A DNA stretch of 64,000 nt, taken from assembly GCA_038120295.1 (NCBI GenBank), contig JAYOLL010000001.1, forward strand, positions 124,001 through 188,000, given 5' to 3'. How positions within the stretch are numbered: the first letter of the stretch is position 1; every line of letters starts with the position of its first letter. Positions 1 through 9,194 of the stretch are shown in pieces. The position numbers were made by a program, and so were the translations under genes. The stretch comes from JAYOEY01 sp038120295 (GTDB lineage: Bacteria; Pseudomonadota; Alphaproteobacteria; MPNO01; UBA2964). The notes below the pieces were generated by a model. It ran no database searches and was not told the DNA's origin. It was given only the letters and a program-made list of their open reading frames with translations.

Positions 1-50
1 ATTGTCGCGGGAACGCAAAAATATGACAAGAGCGATTATTCGAGGGCAGC

Positions 51-722
51 GTGCTTCCCGCCACCGCCGTAATCCCGACACTTGATGCGAACGCGACCGT
101 CGGCGCTGCAATTTCCTGCGTCAAACCGTGGGTTGAACAGGTTGTTGTCGTCGACGGGGGATCGCAGGACGACACCGTATCCGTCGCCGAAAAGGCCGGG
201 GCGACCGTCATTTCCGCGCCGCGCGGCCGGGGCGGACAGCTCGCGGCAGGCGCTGAGGCCAGTGCGGGCTGCTGGCTGATATTCCTGCATGGCGATACCG
301 TTCTGGAAGAGGGGTGGGCGCAGGAAGTTCGCGCCTTCATCGGGGACGTGGGAAATGCGCGCCGTGCTGGCGCGTTTCGTTTTGCGCTCGACGATGAAAT
401 ATCTGCGGCGCGCCGCATTGAATGGCTTGTCGCCTGGCGGTGCAAGGTCTTCGGGCTACCCTACGGCGACCAGGGCCTCGTCATTTCGAAAGAGTTTTAC
501 GAGCAGATCGGCGGCTTCAGCCCTTTGCCGCTTTTCGAGGACGTGGATATTGTCCGGAAGATAGGTCGCGCCCGGCTCACGCTGCTGAATTCCGCCGCTG
601 TGACGTCCGCCGCGCGTTATAAGCGGGGCGGATACCTGTTGCGGCCGATCCGAAACCTCTTTCTGATGACACTCTATTTCGCCGGCCTGCCACCGCGTTT
701 CCTCTTGAGGCTATACGGGTAG
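51..722 (+). CDS. Family 2 glycosyltransferase (TIGR04283 type)
   Basis: A 223-residue GT-A fold glycosyltransferase. Near the N terminus are the nucleotide-binding segment AVIPTLDANATV and VVVDGGSQDDT. The metal-site region reads FLHGDT around residue 82, the usual DxD position in this family. The start is GTG at 51, preceded by GAGGGC; the protein then opens directly into the first beta strand, so little can be missing. The C terminus is hydrophobic and may touch the membrane. A TIGR04282-type partner starts 8 bases after its stop, the pairing commonly annotated as arsenosugar-biosynthesis-like. No arsenic methyltransferase is visible, so the acceptor is unknown. A second member of the same family lies at 24149-24862. 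Confidence 0.85.
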   Translation: MLPATAVIPTLDANATVGAAISCVKPWVEQVVVVDGGSQDDTVSVAEKAGATVISAPRGRGGQLAAGAEASAGCWLIFLHGDTVLEEGWAQEVRAFIGDVGNARRAGAFRFALDDEISAARRIEWLVAWRCKVFGLPYGDQGLVISKEFYEQIGGFSPLPLFEDVDIVRKIGRARLTLLNSAAVTSAARYKRGGYLLRPIRNLFLMTLYFAGLPPRFLLRLYG

Positions 723-729
723 TTTGCCC

Positions 730-1353
730 ATGACGCGACGCCGCCCCGTTCTGATCGTCTTCGCGCGCTCCCCGCGCCTCGGAACTGTCAAGAGCCGACT
801 GGCAGCAGGGATCGGCGACAGTGCGGCGTTGCATTTCTACCAGAGGACAACAGGTAATCTGCTTCGCCGGCTGTCGCGCGATCCTCGCTGGAGGACCGTT
901 CTCGCGATCACCCCCGATGGCGCCGCGACGCGGCGGATGATGTGGGACGGAGAGTTCGTTGCTGTCGGGCAGGGCAGTGGCGATCTCGGGGAACGGATGG
1001 AACGCGCCCTTACCCGGCTCGGAGCAGGTCCCGTCCTGCTGATCGGAAGCGATATCCCGGATATTCAGCCACGCCAGATCGCGGCGGGTATTCAGGCTCT
1101 GGGTAATAACGATTTCGTCTTCGGTCCGTCCGACGATGGCGGATACTGGCTGGTTGGCGCGCGTCACGGTCGGAAAGCGCGCGGTCTTTTTCGTGATGTG
1201 CGCTGGTCCGGACCGCACGCTCTGCCGGACACGCTCAGGAATGCGAAGAGGGGAAATGGTACAGGCCGCGTGGCCCTGCTTGAGGAACTCGTCGATATCG
1301 ATACCGAAGAAGATCTGCGGCGCTGGCGGGCTAGCAGAGGCTATTTCTCCTGA
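730..1353 (+). CDS. DUF2064/TIGR04282-type nucleotidyl- or glycosyltransferase
   Basis: A 207-residue protein with the TIGR04282/DUF2064 pattern: the opening VLIVFARSPRLGTVKSRLA is a nucleotide-sugar pyrophosphorylase-like loop, followed by LLIGSDIPDI and GPSDDGGYWLVG. The ATG at 730 is preferred over the in-frame TTG at 724, because the TTG would add only two residues. It follows the glycosyltransferase at 51-722 by seven bases, so the two are surely co-transcribed. The last 13 bases overlap the convergent moaB end. It probably activates or transfers a sugar for its partner; the substrate is not evident from sequence. Confidence 0.82.
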   Translation: MTRRRPVLIVFARSPRLGTVKSRLAAGIGDSAALHFYQRTTGNLLRRLSRDPRWRTVLAITPDGAATRRMMWDGEFVAVGQGSGDLGERMERALTRLGAGPVLLIGSDIPDIQPRQIAAGIQALGNNDFVFGPSDDGGYWLVGARHGRKARGLFRDVRWSGPHALPDTLRNAKRGNGTGRVALLEELVDIDTEEDLRRWRASRGYFS

Positions 1354-1871
1354 AGGCGCGGCAGCAGTTCGGCGAAATTGCAGGGCTTGTGGCGAATGTC
1401 CAGCTGGGCCTCGAGAATTCCTTCCCAGGCATCGCGGCAGGCGCCGGTCGATCCCGGCAGGGCGAACAGATAGGTTCCCCGCGCGACGCCTGCGGTCGCC
1501 CGTGACTGAATGGTCGATGTCGCGATGGTCTGAAAGCTAAGCATCCGGAACAGCTCGCCAAAGCCGGGGATTTCCTTTTCGTACACCTGGTGGAAAGCTT
1601 CCGGTGTTACATCGCGCCCGGTGACGCCGGTGCCGCCCGTCGCCAGAACGACCTCGATTTCAGGGGCCTCAATCCAGGCTCGAAGCTGGGCGACTATCGC
1701 GTCCCGTTCGTCCCGCACGATTTTCTTGTCGGCAAGAACATGCCCGGCTTCGGTCAGTTTCTCCGCCAGCAGGCCGCCCGAACGGTCGGTTTCCTCGGTT
1801 CGCGTGTCGGACACCGTCAGAACGGCGATGTGGACCGGCGAGAACGGGATTGAGTCGTCGATTCCAGCCAC
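1341..1871 (-). CDS. moaB: Molybdenum cofactor biosynthesis protein MoaB
   Basis: A 176-residue MoaB/Mog-type protein that adenylylates molybdopterin before molybdenum insertion. Seen are the strand IAVLTVSDTR, the phosphate-binding GGTGVTGRDVTPEAF, and the C-terminal ALPGSTGACRDAW segment. Its length is normal for MoaB. It is the last gene of a minus-strand group with the lytic transglycosylase and uracil-DNA glycosylase. A molybdenum enzyme large subunit (52985-55333) lies in the same window, but the two are not linked in an operon. Confidence 0.92.
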   Translation of the reverse strand: MAGIDDSIPFSPVHIAVLTVSDTRTEETDRSGGLLAEKLTEAGHVLADKKIVRDERDAIVAQLRAWIEAPEIEVVLATGGTGVTGRDVTPEAFHQVYEKEIPGFGELFRMLSFQTIATSTIQSRATAGVARGTYLFALPGSTGACRDAWEGILEAQLDIRHKPCNFAELLPRLQEK

Positions 1872-1899
1872 TTAAATCTCCCTGTTTTCCGAAGTGAGT

Positions 1900-3822
1900 T
1901 TACCGGTTTGGGTTTGCTGATGAGACAGGCGTTGCGCCGTCCTGACCCTGATAAAGAGGATGCTCGCCTGCGGCAATGGCGTCCAGAGACGGCGCCTTCT
2001 GCCCGAAGCGCTCGCGATAGAGCCAGAGATTTGCGAGTACCCGTTCGATAAAATCCCGGGTTTCCCTCGATGGAAGGCTCTCGATGACAAGCAACGGATC
2101 GCTGGTTTTTTCGGCTATACGACGCTGCCATTTCGCCAGGTTGCCGGGACCGCCATTATAGGCCGCCGCCATCAGGAACAGGTTGCCCTGCACCTGCTCG
2201 TGATCCAGCAGGTAGCGAATATATTTCTGGCCGAGCGACAGGTTGAGCGTGGGGTCGAACAGGCTGGCCCGGGCGCGACCGCGGAATCGCCGGTTCGCCA
2301 TGTAACCTGCGGTGCCTGGCATGAGCTGCATCAGGCCGCGCGCGCCGGCATGACTCTTGGCTCTTGGGTTGAAGGCGGATTCCTGTCTCATAAACGCGAA
2401 CACAAGCGCCCGGTCGACGGTAAAGCCGCCCTGCGGTTTCCAGACAGGGACAGGATAGAGGCCGCGTTCGATGGGAATTCTGTTGTTACGCGACAGGGTG
2501 GCGGCGGTCCGCAGGGCAACGGACGGCATACCGTTCTGTTCAGCGATCGCCAACAGGGCGATACGGGTATCGGCATCGCTTCCCGCAGCGAGATAGCGAA
2601 GTTCGCGTTCGGCTCGATGCCGTTGGCCTATCTGCAGCAATGCCAGCGCCCGGCGCGCCCGCGGCGTTTCCAGAACGCGGGACACGCCGTCATCCGATAC
2701 GGAAGGTAATTGCCAGGTAAAAGGAGATTCCATGCCGAGCATTCGCCTCGCGAGGACGCCGTAGAATGTTCTCGGGAAACTCGCGGCCAGTCGCAGCCAG
2801 CGCGCCATCTCGTCCGGTCGTCCCGCCCGCAGTCCGGCGCGGGCGGCCCAGAAGGCCGCAGCGGCGCGCGGCCAGCGCTGTTGTCCGCCGATAGCGGCCA
2901 TCGCCTGAAACTGGTCGGCGGCGTCTCCGTACCGTCCCATCCGAAATGCGGCGAGTCCGGCATACCAGTGGCCGAACGGCGCCAGATTGCCGGCTTTCTT
3001 TGCGGCACGGCTGCCTATCTCGTAGGCCTTCTGGTCTCGCCCGTAATAGAACCAGCCGGCTGCGATACGCGCTTCCGCAATACCCTGATGGACCTGTCCC
3101 AGCCGCCGCATCGCAGCACTGTCGGCCAATTGTCCGGCGCGAGTCAGCCTTTCGTGCCGAACGTGATTCCGAATGGCCCTGTGCAGTTGTCGCGCACTCG
3201 CAGTGTACCGGACGCCGGCCGATTTTACCCGTTCGATACCCCCATCGCCGCTTTCACCGTAGAGTCCTCGCTTCGGCAGGCGTGGCGGCTGCGGCATGCG
3301 TGCAGGGCGGGGTTTTCGTCTGACCGCCAGCTGGTAGATACGGCGGGCGTCCGGGTGATCGGCATAGGATTTCGTCCAGTCCGACAGCTCCTGAAAGCGC
3401 GAGCGGTATTTCGTGGGGTGCAGGTAGCGCTGCGCCTTGACATGACCCATCAGGATCCTGTCGTCGAGCTGTCGGATGACCCGGTCGGCGGCGCGCCATC
3501 TTCCGGCGTCCTGCAGGTCGAAAATCTGTTTGTAGCGATCCACGTCCGCAGTCGACAACGGCTGCGGCAGTGCCTCTGGCTGTTGCGGGGTCTGTCCCGA
3601 TAGGGAGGCGGTATTCTGAGCAGCGTCGGCATCGACGCTCATGACAGGCGACGGGCCTAGCGACAGGATGACAGCCGCTGCAATGGTGCCGAATTTCGAT
3701 GCGGCAGACGGAAACACCCGGTAGACGCCTTTCAGTTCTGTTGGACGGGCGTCGCGACGCCACCCGGCGGAACGCAGATGGTTACCGAGTTGCTGGCTGG
3801 ACGCAAGAGGAAGCCCGATCAC
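1900..3822 (-). CDS. Soluble lytic murein transglycosylase
   Basis: A 640-residue Slt70-like periplasmic enzyme that cleaves peptidoglycan to 1,6-anhydro muropeptides. The long N-terminal part is helical superhelix repeat. The C-terminal SLT domain carries the catalytic glutamate in MRQESAFNP, then GARGLMQLMPGTA and AAYNGGPGNL. The open frame begins with GTG at 3822, ten bases from the upstream uracil-DNA glycosylase stop. An internal GTG at 3717 would instead put a signal-peptide-like stretch (FGTIAAAVILSLG) right at the N terminus behind an AAAGGCG, and may be the real start. It is co-transcribed with the genes on both sides. Confidence 0.9.
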   Translation of the reverse strand: MIGLPLASSQQLGNHLRSAGWRRDARPTELKGVYRVFPSAASKFGTIAAAVILSLGPSPVMSVDADAAQNTASLSGQTPQQPEALPQPLSTADVDRYKQIFDLQDAGRWRAADRVIRQLDDRILMGHVKAQRYLHPTKYRSRFQELSDWTKSYADHPDARRIYQLAVRRKPRPARMPQPPRLPKRGLYGESGDGGIERVKSAGVRYTASARQLHRAIRNHVRHERLTRAGQLADSAAMRRLGQVHQGIAEARIAAGWFYYGRDQKAYEIGSRAAKKAGNLAPFGHWYAGLAAFRMGRYGDAADQFQAMAAIGGQQRWPRAAAAFWAARAGLRAGRPDEMARWLRLAASFPRTFYGVLARRMLGMESPFTWQLPSVSDDGVSRVLETPRARRALALLQIGQRHRAERELRYLAAGSDADTRIALLAIAEQNGMPSVALRTAATLSRNNRIPIERGLYPVPVWKPQGGFTVDRALVFAFMRQESAFNPRAKSHAGARGLMQLMPGTAGYMANRRFRGRARASLFDPTLNLSLGQKYIRYLLDHEQVQGNLFLMAAAYNGGPGNLAKWQRRIAEKTSDPLLVIESLPSRETRDFIERVLANLWLYRERFGQKAPSLDAIAAGEHPLYQGQDGATPVSSANPNR

Positions 3823-3831
3823 GCGCGGATT

Positions 3832-4638
3832 TCAGGAATTTTCGGCAAGCCGTTTCCGGATTTCGATCAGGTCGATCCAGGTTTCGCGTTTCTGCGCTGG
3901 CTGGCGCAGCAGATAGGCCGGATGCAGCAGCGGACGGGCGGGAAGGGGCGCGGTCAGGCCGGGGGACTGGTATTCGTGCCAGCGGCCGCGCAGCCGCATG
4001 ATGCCCTGCGTGGTCTTGAGGAGCGTCTTTGCGGATGTGCCGCCGACCATGATGAGGATCTGCGGCGCCACCAGCTCGATATGTTTTTCGATAAAGGGCA
4101 GGCAGGCAGCGATTTCGGCATCGGTCGGCGACCGGTTCCCCGGCGGACGCCAGGGCAGGATGTTTGTGATGTAGGTATCGGATCGTTGCAGTCCGATCGC
4201 GCCGAGCATCAAATCGAGAAGCTTGCCGGCCGGACCCACGAAGGGAACGCCCTGGCGGTCTTCCTCCGCGCCCGGCGCTTCGCCGATAAACATCAGTTTC
4301 GCCCCCGCGGCGCCGTCTGCAAATACAAGAGATTTCGCCGTTTCTTTCAGCGGACAGCCATCGAATGCAGCCAGCGCGTCCCGAAGCTGGTCGATATCCG
4401 CGGCGGCTTCGGCGGCAGCGCGGGCGGAACGTGCGGCCTCGTTTCGCGATATCAGTTCCGCCGCCGGTCTCGACCGTTCGGGTGGCGGGGTGGTTGCTGC
4501 CGGTGCCTGCCGAGGGGCCGGAGGAGGTGGAGCGGACGGTTTTGTCAGGCGGTCGACAGGCTCGACGGCGAGCGCTTCGTCGACGCCCGACTCGACGTAC
4601 CATTTGAGAAGTTCGACCAGACCGCTATCCTGAGCCAT
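3832..4638 (-). CDS. Uracil-DNA glycosylase, family 4-like
   Basis: A 268-residue base-excision repair enzyme removing uracil from DNA. Residues from about 115 hold the catalytic-loop motif GEAPGAEEDRQGVPFVG, later RPPGNRSPTDAEIAAC, and the C-terminal HPAYLL motif. The first about 90 residues are proline-rich, as in many alphaproteobacterial homologues. Only two of the four cysteines that bind the 4Fe-4S cluster in classic family 4 enzymes are evident (FDGC and IAAC); a Trp stands where NxxxC-RPP would put another. First gene of the minus-strand group ending in moaB, divergent from ETF-QO with 51 bases between. Confidence 0.88.
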   Translation of the reverse strand: MAQDSGLVELLKWYVESGVDEALAVEPVDRLTKPSAPPPPAPRQAPAATTPPPERSRPAAELISRNEAARSARAAAEAAADIDQLRDALAAFDGCPLKETAKSLVFADGAAGAKLMFIGEAPGAEEDRQGVPFVGPAGKLLDLMLGAIGLQRSDTYITNILPWRPPGNRSPTDAEIAACLPFIEKHIELVAPQILIMVGGTSAKTLLKTTQGIMRLRGRWHEYQSPGLTAPLPARPLLHPAYLLRQPAQKRETWIDLIEIRKRLAENS

Positions 4639-4689
4639 TCGTGAATTCTATCACGCGCTCGATATTCCGCCACGGAGGGAAAAAAGAAC

Positions 4690-6321
4690 ATGGAACGCGA
4701 AGCGATGGAGGTCGATGTCGTCATCGTCGGCGCCGGGCCGTCCGGATTGTCGGCTGCGATACGTCTGCGCCAGCTTGCCGAGGAACGCGGGCAGGACATT
4801 ACTGTCTGTCTGCTTGAGAAGGGCTCCGAAGTCGGCGCGCATATTCTCTCGGGCGCGGTCATCGAGACCCGCGCTCTGGATGAGCTGTTGCCCGACTGGA
4901 AAGAACGCGGCGCGCCGCTCAACACGCCGGCGGCCGACGACCGGTTTCTGCTGCTGACCAGGAAGGGATCGATTTCGCTGCCGACGCCGCCGCAGATGAA
5001 CAATCACGGCAATTACATCGTTAGCCTGGGAAACGTCTGCCGCTGGCTCAAGGAGCAGGCGGAGGAAGCCGGCGTCGAAATTTTCGAAGGATTCGCAGCG
5101 GCGGAAATTCTCTATAACGAGGACGGGTCGGTGGCCGGTGTCGCGACCGGAGACATGGGTGTTGGCCGCGATGGCGAACAGAAGGACAGTTTCCAGCCGG
5201 GCTATGAACTGCGCGCCCGTTACACGCTGTTCGCCGAAGGTTGTCGCGGGTCTCTGACAAAAGGGCTGTTCGACAAGTTTAGCCTGCGCGACGGGTGCGA
5301 TCCGCAAACCTACGGTATCGGCATCAAGGAATTGTGGGAAATCGATCCGGAAAAACACCGGCTTGGCAGCGTGACGCATACCATTGGCTGGCCGATGGAT
5401 TCGAATACCTACGGCGGATCGTTTCTCTATCATATCGAGGATAATCAGGTCGCCGTCGGGTTCGTCATCGGGCTGGATTACCGGAACCCGCATCTCAGCC
5501 CGTTCGAGGAGTTTCAGCGCTTTAAGACGCATCCCGCCATACGCCCGGTCTTTGAGGGCGGCAGGCGGATCGCCTATGGCGCGCGCGCGATCAATGAAGG
5601 CGGGTTTCAATCGATCCCGAAACTGGTCTTTCCCGGGGGCGCGATCATTGGCTGCGCCGCCGGTTTCGTGAACGTGCCCAAGGTCAAGGGGACTCACAAT
5701 GCGATGAAGACCGGCATGATCGCCGCCGAGGCGGTGAGCGACGCTCTTGCCTCAGACGATGCCGCGCCGGTGCTGGATGCCTATCCCGCCGCGCTGAAGA
5801 AGAGCTGGGTATGGGACGAACTCTATCGGGTCCGCAATATCCGCCCTGCGTTCCGCTGGGGCATGTGGGCCGGGCTGCTTTACTCCGGTTTGGATACATA
5901 CCTGTTGCGCGGACGGGCCCCGTGGACGCTGCATCATCATGCCGATCATGAGGCGCTGAGGCCCGCGGCAGAAATGCCGAAGATCGATTATCCCAGACCT
6001 GATGGAGAGGTCTCCTTCGACCGGCTGTCGTCGGTGTTCATATCGAACACCAACCATGAAGAAGATCAGCCGGTTCACCTGACGCTCAAGGACGCATCCG
6101 TGCCGATTTCCGTCAATGTCGACCGCTACGATGCGCCCGAACAGCGCTACTGCCCTGCTGGCGTCTACGAAATCGTCCAGGAGAACGACGAGCCGCCTCG
6201 TTTGCAGATCAACGCGCAGAATTGCGTGCACTGCAAGACGTGCGACATCAAGGATCCCACCCAGAATATCCACTGGGTCGTTCCGGAAGGCGGCGGTGGG
6301 CCGAACTACCCCAATATGTAG
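4690..6321 (+). CDS. Electron transfer flavoprotein-ubiquinone oxidoreductase
   Basis: A 543-residue membrane-associated enzyme passing electrons from ETF to the quinone pool, used for fatty acid, amino acid and methylated amine oxidation. The N-terminal FAD site reads VIVGAGPSGLSAA. The C-terminal 4Fe-4S cluster is formed by RYCPAG plus the CVHCKTCD motif, and the protein ends in the family tail GGGPNYPNM. The start ATG at 4690 follows GGAGGG. Its length matches the family exactly. It heads the plus-strand run with the TPR lipoprotein and ispE. Confidence 0.96.
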   Translation: MEREAMEVDVVIVGAGPSGLSAAIRLRQLAEERGQDITVCLLEKGSEVGAHILSGAVIETRALDELLPDWKERGAPLNTPAADDRFLLLTRKGSISLPTPPQMNNHGNYIVSLGNVCRWLKEQAEEAGVEIFEGFAAAEILYNEDGSVAGVATGDMGVGRDGEQKDSFQPGYELRARYTLFAEGCRGSLTKGLFDKFSLRDGCDPQTYGIGIKELWEIDPEKHRLGSVTHTIGWPMDSNTYGGSFLYHIEDNQVAVGFVIGLDYRNPHLSPFEEFQRFKTHPAIRPVFEGGRRIAYGARAINEGGFQSIPKLVFPGGAIIGCAAGFVNVPKVKGTHNAMKTGMIAAEAVSDALASDDAAPVLDAYPAALKKSWVWDELYRVRNIRPAFRWGMWAGLLYSGLDTYLLRGRAPWTLHHHADHEALRPAAEMPKIDYPRPDGEVSFDRLSSVFISNTNHEEDQPVHLTLKDASVPISVNVDRYDAPEQRYCPAGVYEIVQENDEPPRLQINAQNCVHCKTCDIKDPTQNIHWVVPEGGGGPNYPNM

Positions 6322-6469
6322 GGGATTGCTGTCGGTCCGGTACTATCGATTTTTTCGCCGCTAAACTGGCGGATAGGATAGTATTACGCGGTCCTGTCCG
6401 GATTGCGGGCGGTATTTGCGCAACACTGATCAGTGCGGAATTTTGGTTGTTTCCGCCGGGTGGCGAACG

Positions 6470-8272
6470 ATGAATATGGCGATTAAAGGCGGTATCAGCC
6501 TTCCTGGCCTCCGCGCAGCCGGTGCGACAGGATTATGCTGTCTTCTGCTGTCCGGTTGTCTGGGCGAAAATGACCGGATTGCGTCGTCCGGCTCCGGCGC
6601 GCCGGCGGCGACCGCTGGCCCGGTGGAGCCCGCGGTTCCGACTGTGCGAACGATGGCGTCGATGCAGATCGCGTCTGCAGCGGGGAAGTACCTGGCCGGG
6701 CGACATGCACGGCAGCATCGGGATTTCGGAGCGGCGGCCGAACATTTCTCAGGCGCGCTCCAGCTTGAATCCGAAAACAGGAAAATCCGCCGGGAAGCTT
6801 TCCGGTCGATGATTGCCGGCGGCAGAATGGAGGAAGCGGCGGCGCTGGCGCGCCAGATCGTCAAGGACAATGAAGGCGCAGCGATCCCTAATCTCAGTAT
6901 CGTCATTGAAGACGCGCTGGCGGGAAAGCTGGCAGAGGCCGAAGCCCGGCTAAAAACCGTTCCGCGCCGTGGCATGAATACTTTCGCCGTACCGTTGCCG
7001 CTGGCCTGGTTCCAGGCGGGACAGGAGAAATTCGACGATGCGGTCAAGAGCCTGGAGCCCCTCGAAAAAGTTGCGTCCTTTTCAGCGTTGCGCCATCTGC
7101 ATCTGGGCCTGATCCGGGAGTTGAGCGGCAATACTGCAGCGGCTGAGGAGAATCTGGCAAAGGCTGCAGAAGCATCCCGGTCCCTGCGGGTCATCCAGGC
7201 CTATGGAGGGTTTCTCGAACGCAACGGCCGTGGACCAGAAGCAAAGCTCCTGTATGAGAATTTCGAACGCGAGAACGCCGGTACGGTTGCGTTCCAGTCG
7301 GCTCTGGCCCGGCTGGATCGGGGAGAGAAGCCGGGCCCTTTCCTGAGAAGCTACCGGGATGGGCTGGCCGAAGTGTTTTTCAACCTGGCGGGGACGCTGG
7401 CTCAGGGGAGGACATCCGAACTCGGGCTGATCTACGGTCGCCTGGCATTGCGGTTGCGGCCCGACTTTCCTCTGGCGCAGGTTCTGCTGGCCGGGCTCCT
7501 TGAGGCGCTGGACCGCGGACAGGATGCGGTTGCGCTTTACAGGGCGGTCTCTCCCGACTCCCATCTGTACCAGTCCGCGCAGCTCCGTCTGGCCAGTCTG
7601 CTGGACGATCTGAAACGGACCGACGAGGCGATCGCGCTGTTGCGATTGTTATCGGAGAAAGACCGGCAGTGGCATGAGCCGCTGGTTCGCCTTGGCGATC
7701 TGCTCAGGTCCGAAAAAAAATTCGAAGAGGCATCCAATATCTACAGCGCCGCGATGAAGCGAATTGGCGACCTCAGTGAGAATCACTGGTCGCTGTTCTA
7801 CGCGCGTGGGATCTCCTACGAGCGCTCCGACCGCTGGCCGCTGGCCGAAAAGGATTTCCTGAAGGCGCTCGAACTCAGCCCGGATCAGCCCTTCGTGCTC
7901 AACTATCTCGGCTATAGCTGGGTCGACAAGGGGATGCATCTCGACCGGGCGCGCAAGATGATCGAAACCGCCGTTTCGAAACGGCCCAATGACGGTTACA
8001 TCGTCGACAGTCTCGGCTGGGTTCACTACCGGCTGGGTAATTATAAGGATGCCGTTGAGCAACTGGAACGGGCAGTGGTGCTCCGCCCGGAGGACCCAGT
8101 CATCAATGACCATCTGGGTGATGCGTACTGGCGAGTAGGTCGATTGCTGGAAGCGCGGTTTCAGTGGAAAAGGGCGTTGTCCCTCGACCCGGAAAAAGAC
8201 CAGATTCCCCTGATTCAGAAGAAGCTCAATCAGGGCCTGGCCGCCGCTTCCAAAAAAGACCGGCGAGGCTGA
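6470..8272 (+). CDS. TPR-repeat lipoprotein
   Basis: A 600-residue tetratricopeptide protein. The start at ATG 6470 (rather than TTG 6416) places a lipobox, LLLSGC with Cys30, behind a hydrophobic signal, so an outer-membrane or periplasm-facing lipoprotein is likely. TPR units run from about residue 70 to the end; the clearest are near the C terminus (LNYLGYSWVDKG, DSLGWVHYRLGNYKDA, NDHLGDAYWRVG). It probably scaffolds an envelope complex. It lies between ETF-QO and ispE, an arrangement I recall from other alphaproteobacteria. The exact partner is unknown. Confidence 0.85.
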   Translation: MNMAIKGGISLPGLRAAGATGLCCLLLSGCLGENDRIASSGSGAPAATAGPVEPAVPTVRTMASMQIASAAGKYLAGRHARQHRDFGAAAEHFSGALQLESENRKIRREAFRSMIAGGRMEEAAALARQIVKDNEGAAIPNLSIVIEDALAGKLAEAEARLKTVPRRGMNTFAVPLPLAWFQAGQEKFDDAVKSLEPLEKVASFSALRHLHLGLIRELSGNTAAAEENLAKAAEASRSLRVIQAYGGFLERNGRGPEAKLLYENFERENAGTVAFQSALARLDRGEKPGPFLRSYRDGLAEVFFNLAGTLAQGRTSELGLIYGRLALRLRPDFPLAQVLLAGLLEALDRGQDAVALYRAVSPDSHLYQSAQLRLASLLDDLKRTDEAIALLRLLSEKDRQWHEPLVRLGDLLRSEKKFEEASNIYSAAMKRIGDLSENHWSLFYARGISYERSDRWPLAEKDFLKALELSPDQPFVLNYLGYSWVDKGMHLDRARKMIETAVSKRPNDGYIVDSLGWVHYRLGNYKDAVEQLERAVVLRPEDPVINDHLGDAYWRVGRLLEARFQWKRALSLDPEKDQIPLIQKKLNQGLAAASKKDRRG

Positions 8273-8302
8273 GGGCCGCCTGTCCTTTTCGGACGTAGCC
8301 GC

Positions 8303-8310
8303 GAGGAGGG
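8303..8310 (+). promoter_or_regulatory. Strong Shine-Dalgarno before ispE
   Basis: The sequence GAGGAGGG ends seven bases before an ATC codon at 8318. It is the only strong ribosome-binding site near the ispE N terminus, and it decides the start chosen for that gene although ATC is not a normal initiator. Confidence 0.7.
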
Positions 8311-8317
8311 TACCGTT

Positions 8318-9181
8318 ATCCCGGCAGTCAGCGTTTTCGCACCCGCGAAGATCAATCTCTTTCTCCACGTAACCGGTCGCAGGCAGGATGGTTATCATCT
8401 GCTCGACAGCCTCGCCGCCTTTACCGAAATCGGCGATGTCATTCATGTGGAGCCGGCAAGGGATCTTTCTCTTCGGATCGAGGGGCCTTTTGCAGAAGGG
8501 CTGGGTGCCGGAGAAGACAACCTTGTCATGCGGGCTGCCCGCGCCCTTGCGGAATCGACAGGGCTCGGACCGCCGACCGCTTCTATCCGGCTGGAAAAGA
8601 ACCTGCCCGTTGCCAGCGGTATTGGCGGCGGGTCTGCAGATGCGGCGGCGACTCTCAAGGCATTGTGCAAGATGTGGTCGAGCGAAATGGACGATGCGGA
8701 ACTTTCCCGGATCGGCTTGTCGCTCGGCGCGGACGTGCCGGTATGCCTGCTTTCGCGCACCGCCCGTTTCTCCGGGATCGGTGAGACCGTTGAGACCGGT
8801 GCGCCCTTGCCGCCGGCCGGCGTCTTGCTGGTTAACCCCGGCGTCTCGGTCGCCACGGCGGACGTCTTCGCCCGACGGGCCGGCCCGTTTTCCGGTGTTG
8901 CCTCCCAAAGCGGTCCATGGGCGGATGCGGCCTCGATGGCGGACGGGCTACGAAAGAGCCGGAACGATCTGGCTGAGCCGGCAGCTGCGATCGCGCCGGT
9001 CATAAATGATGTCCTGAACCGAATTTCGGAACAGCCCGGTTGCCTGCTGGCGAGAATGTCAGGAAGCGGTGCGACCTGTTTCGGTATCTTTCCGGATGAC
9101 GCCGCTGCCCGCGATGCCCAACGGGCCATCGCAGAGGCCAAAAGATCCTGGTGGGTTCGCGCGACGCGCTTTCAGCAGTAA
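8318..9181 (+). CDS. ispE: 4-diphosphocytidyl-2-C-methyl-D-erythritol kinase
   Basis: A GHMP kinase of the MEP isoprenoid pathway, phosphorylating CDP-methylerythritol. Visible are FAPAKINLFLHVTGRRxDGYH at the N terminus, the ATP loop LPVASGIGGGSADAAATL, and C-terminal RMSGSGATCFGIF. The conserved N-terminal motif begins only a few codons after 8318. There is no ATG, GTG, TTG or CTG in this frame between the upstream in-frame stop at 8270 and that motif. An ATC at 8318 sits at ideal distance from GAGGAGGG. The first canonical start (ATG 8447) would delete the substrate-binding motif. Either a rare ATC start or a base error (ATG) is present. Length from 8318 is 287 residues, normal for IspE. 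Confidence 0.9.
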   Translation: MPAVSVFAPAKINLFLHVTGRRQDGYHLLDSLAAFTEIGDVIHVEPARDLSLRIEGPFAEGLGAGEDNLVMRAARALAESTGLGPPTASIRLEKNLPVASGIGGGSADAAATLKALCKMWSSEMDDAELSRIGLSLGADVPVCLLSRTARFSGIGETVETGAPLPPAGVLLVNPGVSVATADVFARRAGPFSGVASQSGPWADAASMADGLRKSRNDLAEPAAAIAPVINDVLNRISEQPGCLLARMSGSGATCFGIFPDDAAARDAQRAIAEAKRSWWVRATRFQQ

Positions 9182-9194
9182 AGCGCCCGGAAGA

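Noticed and set aside
1..1353. Arsenosugar biosynthesis operon.
   Set aside because: The family names suggest it, but no arsM, arsS or other arsenic gene is present, so substrate cannot be claimed.
4651..5697. A 348-residue minus-strand open frame inside ETF-QO.
   Set aside because: Antisense shadow of a gene with all its cofactor motifs.
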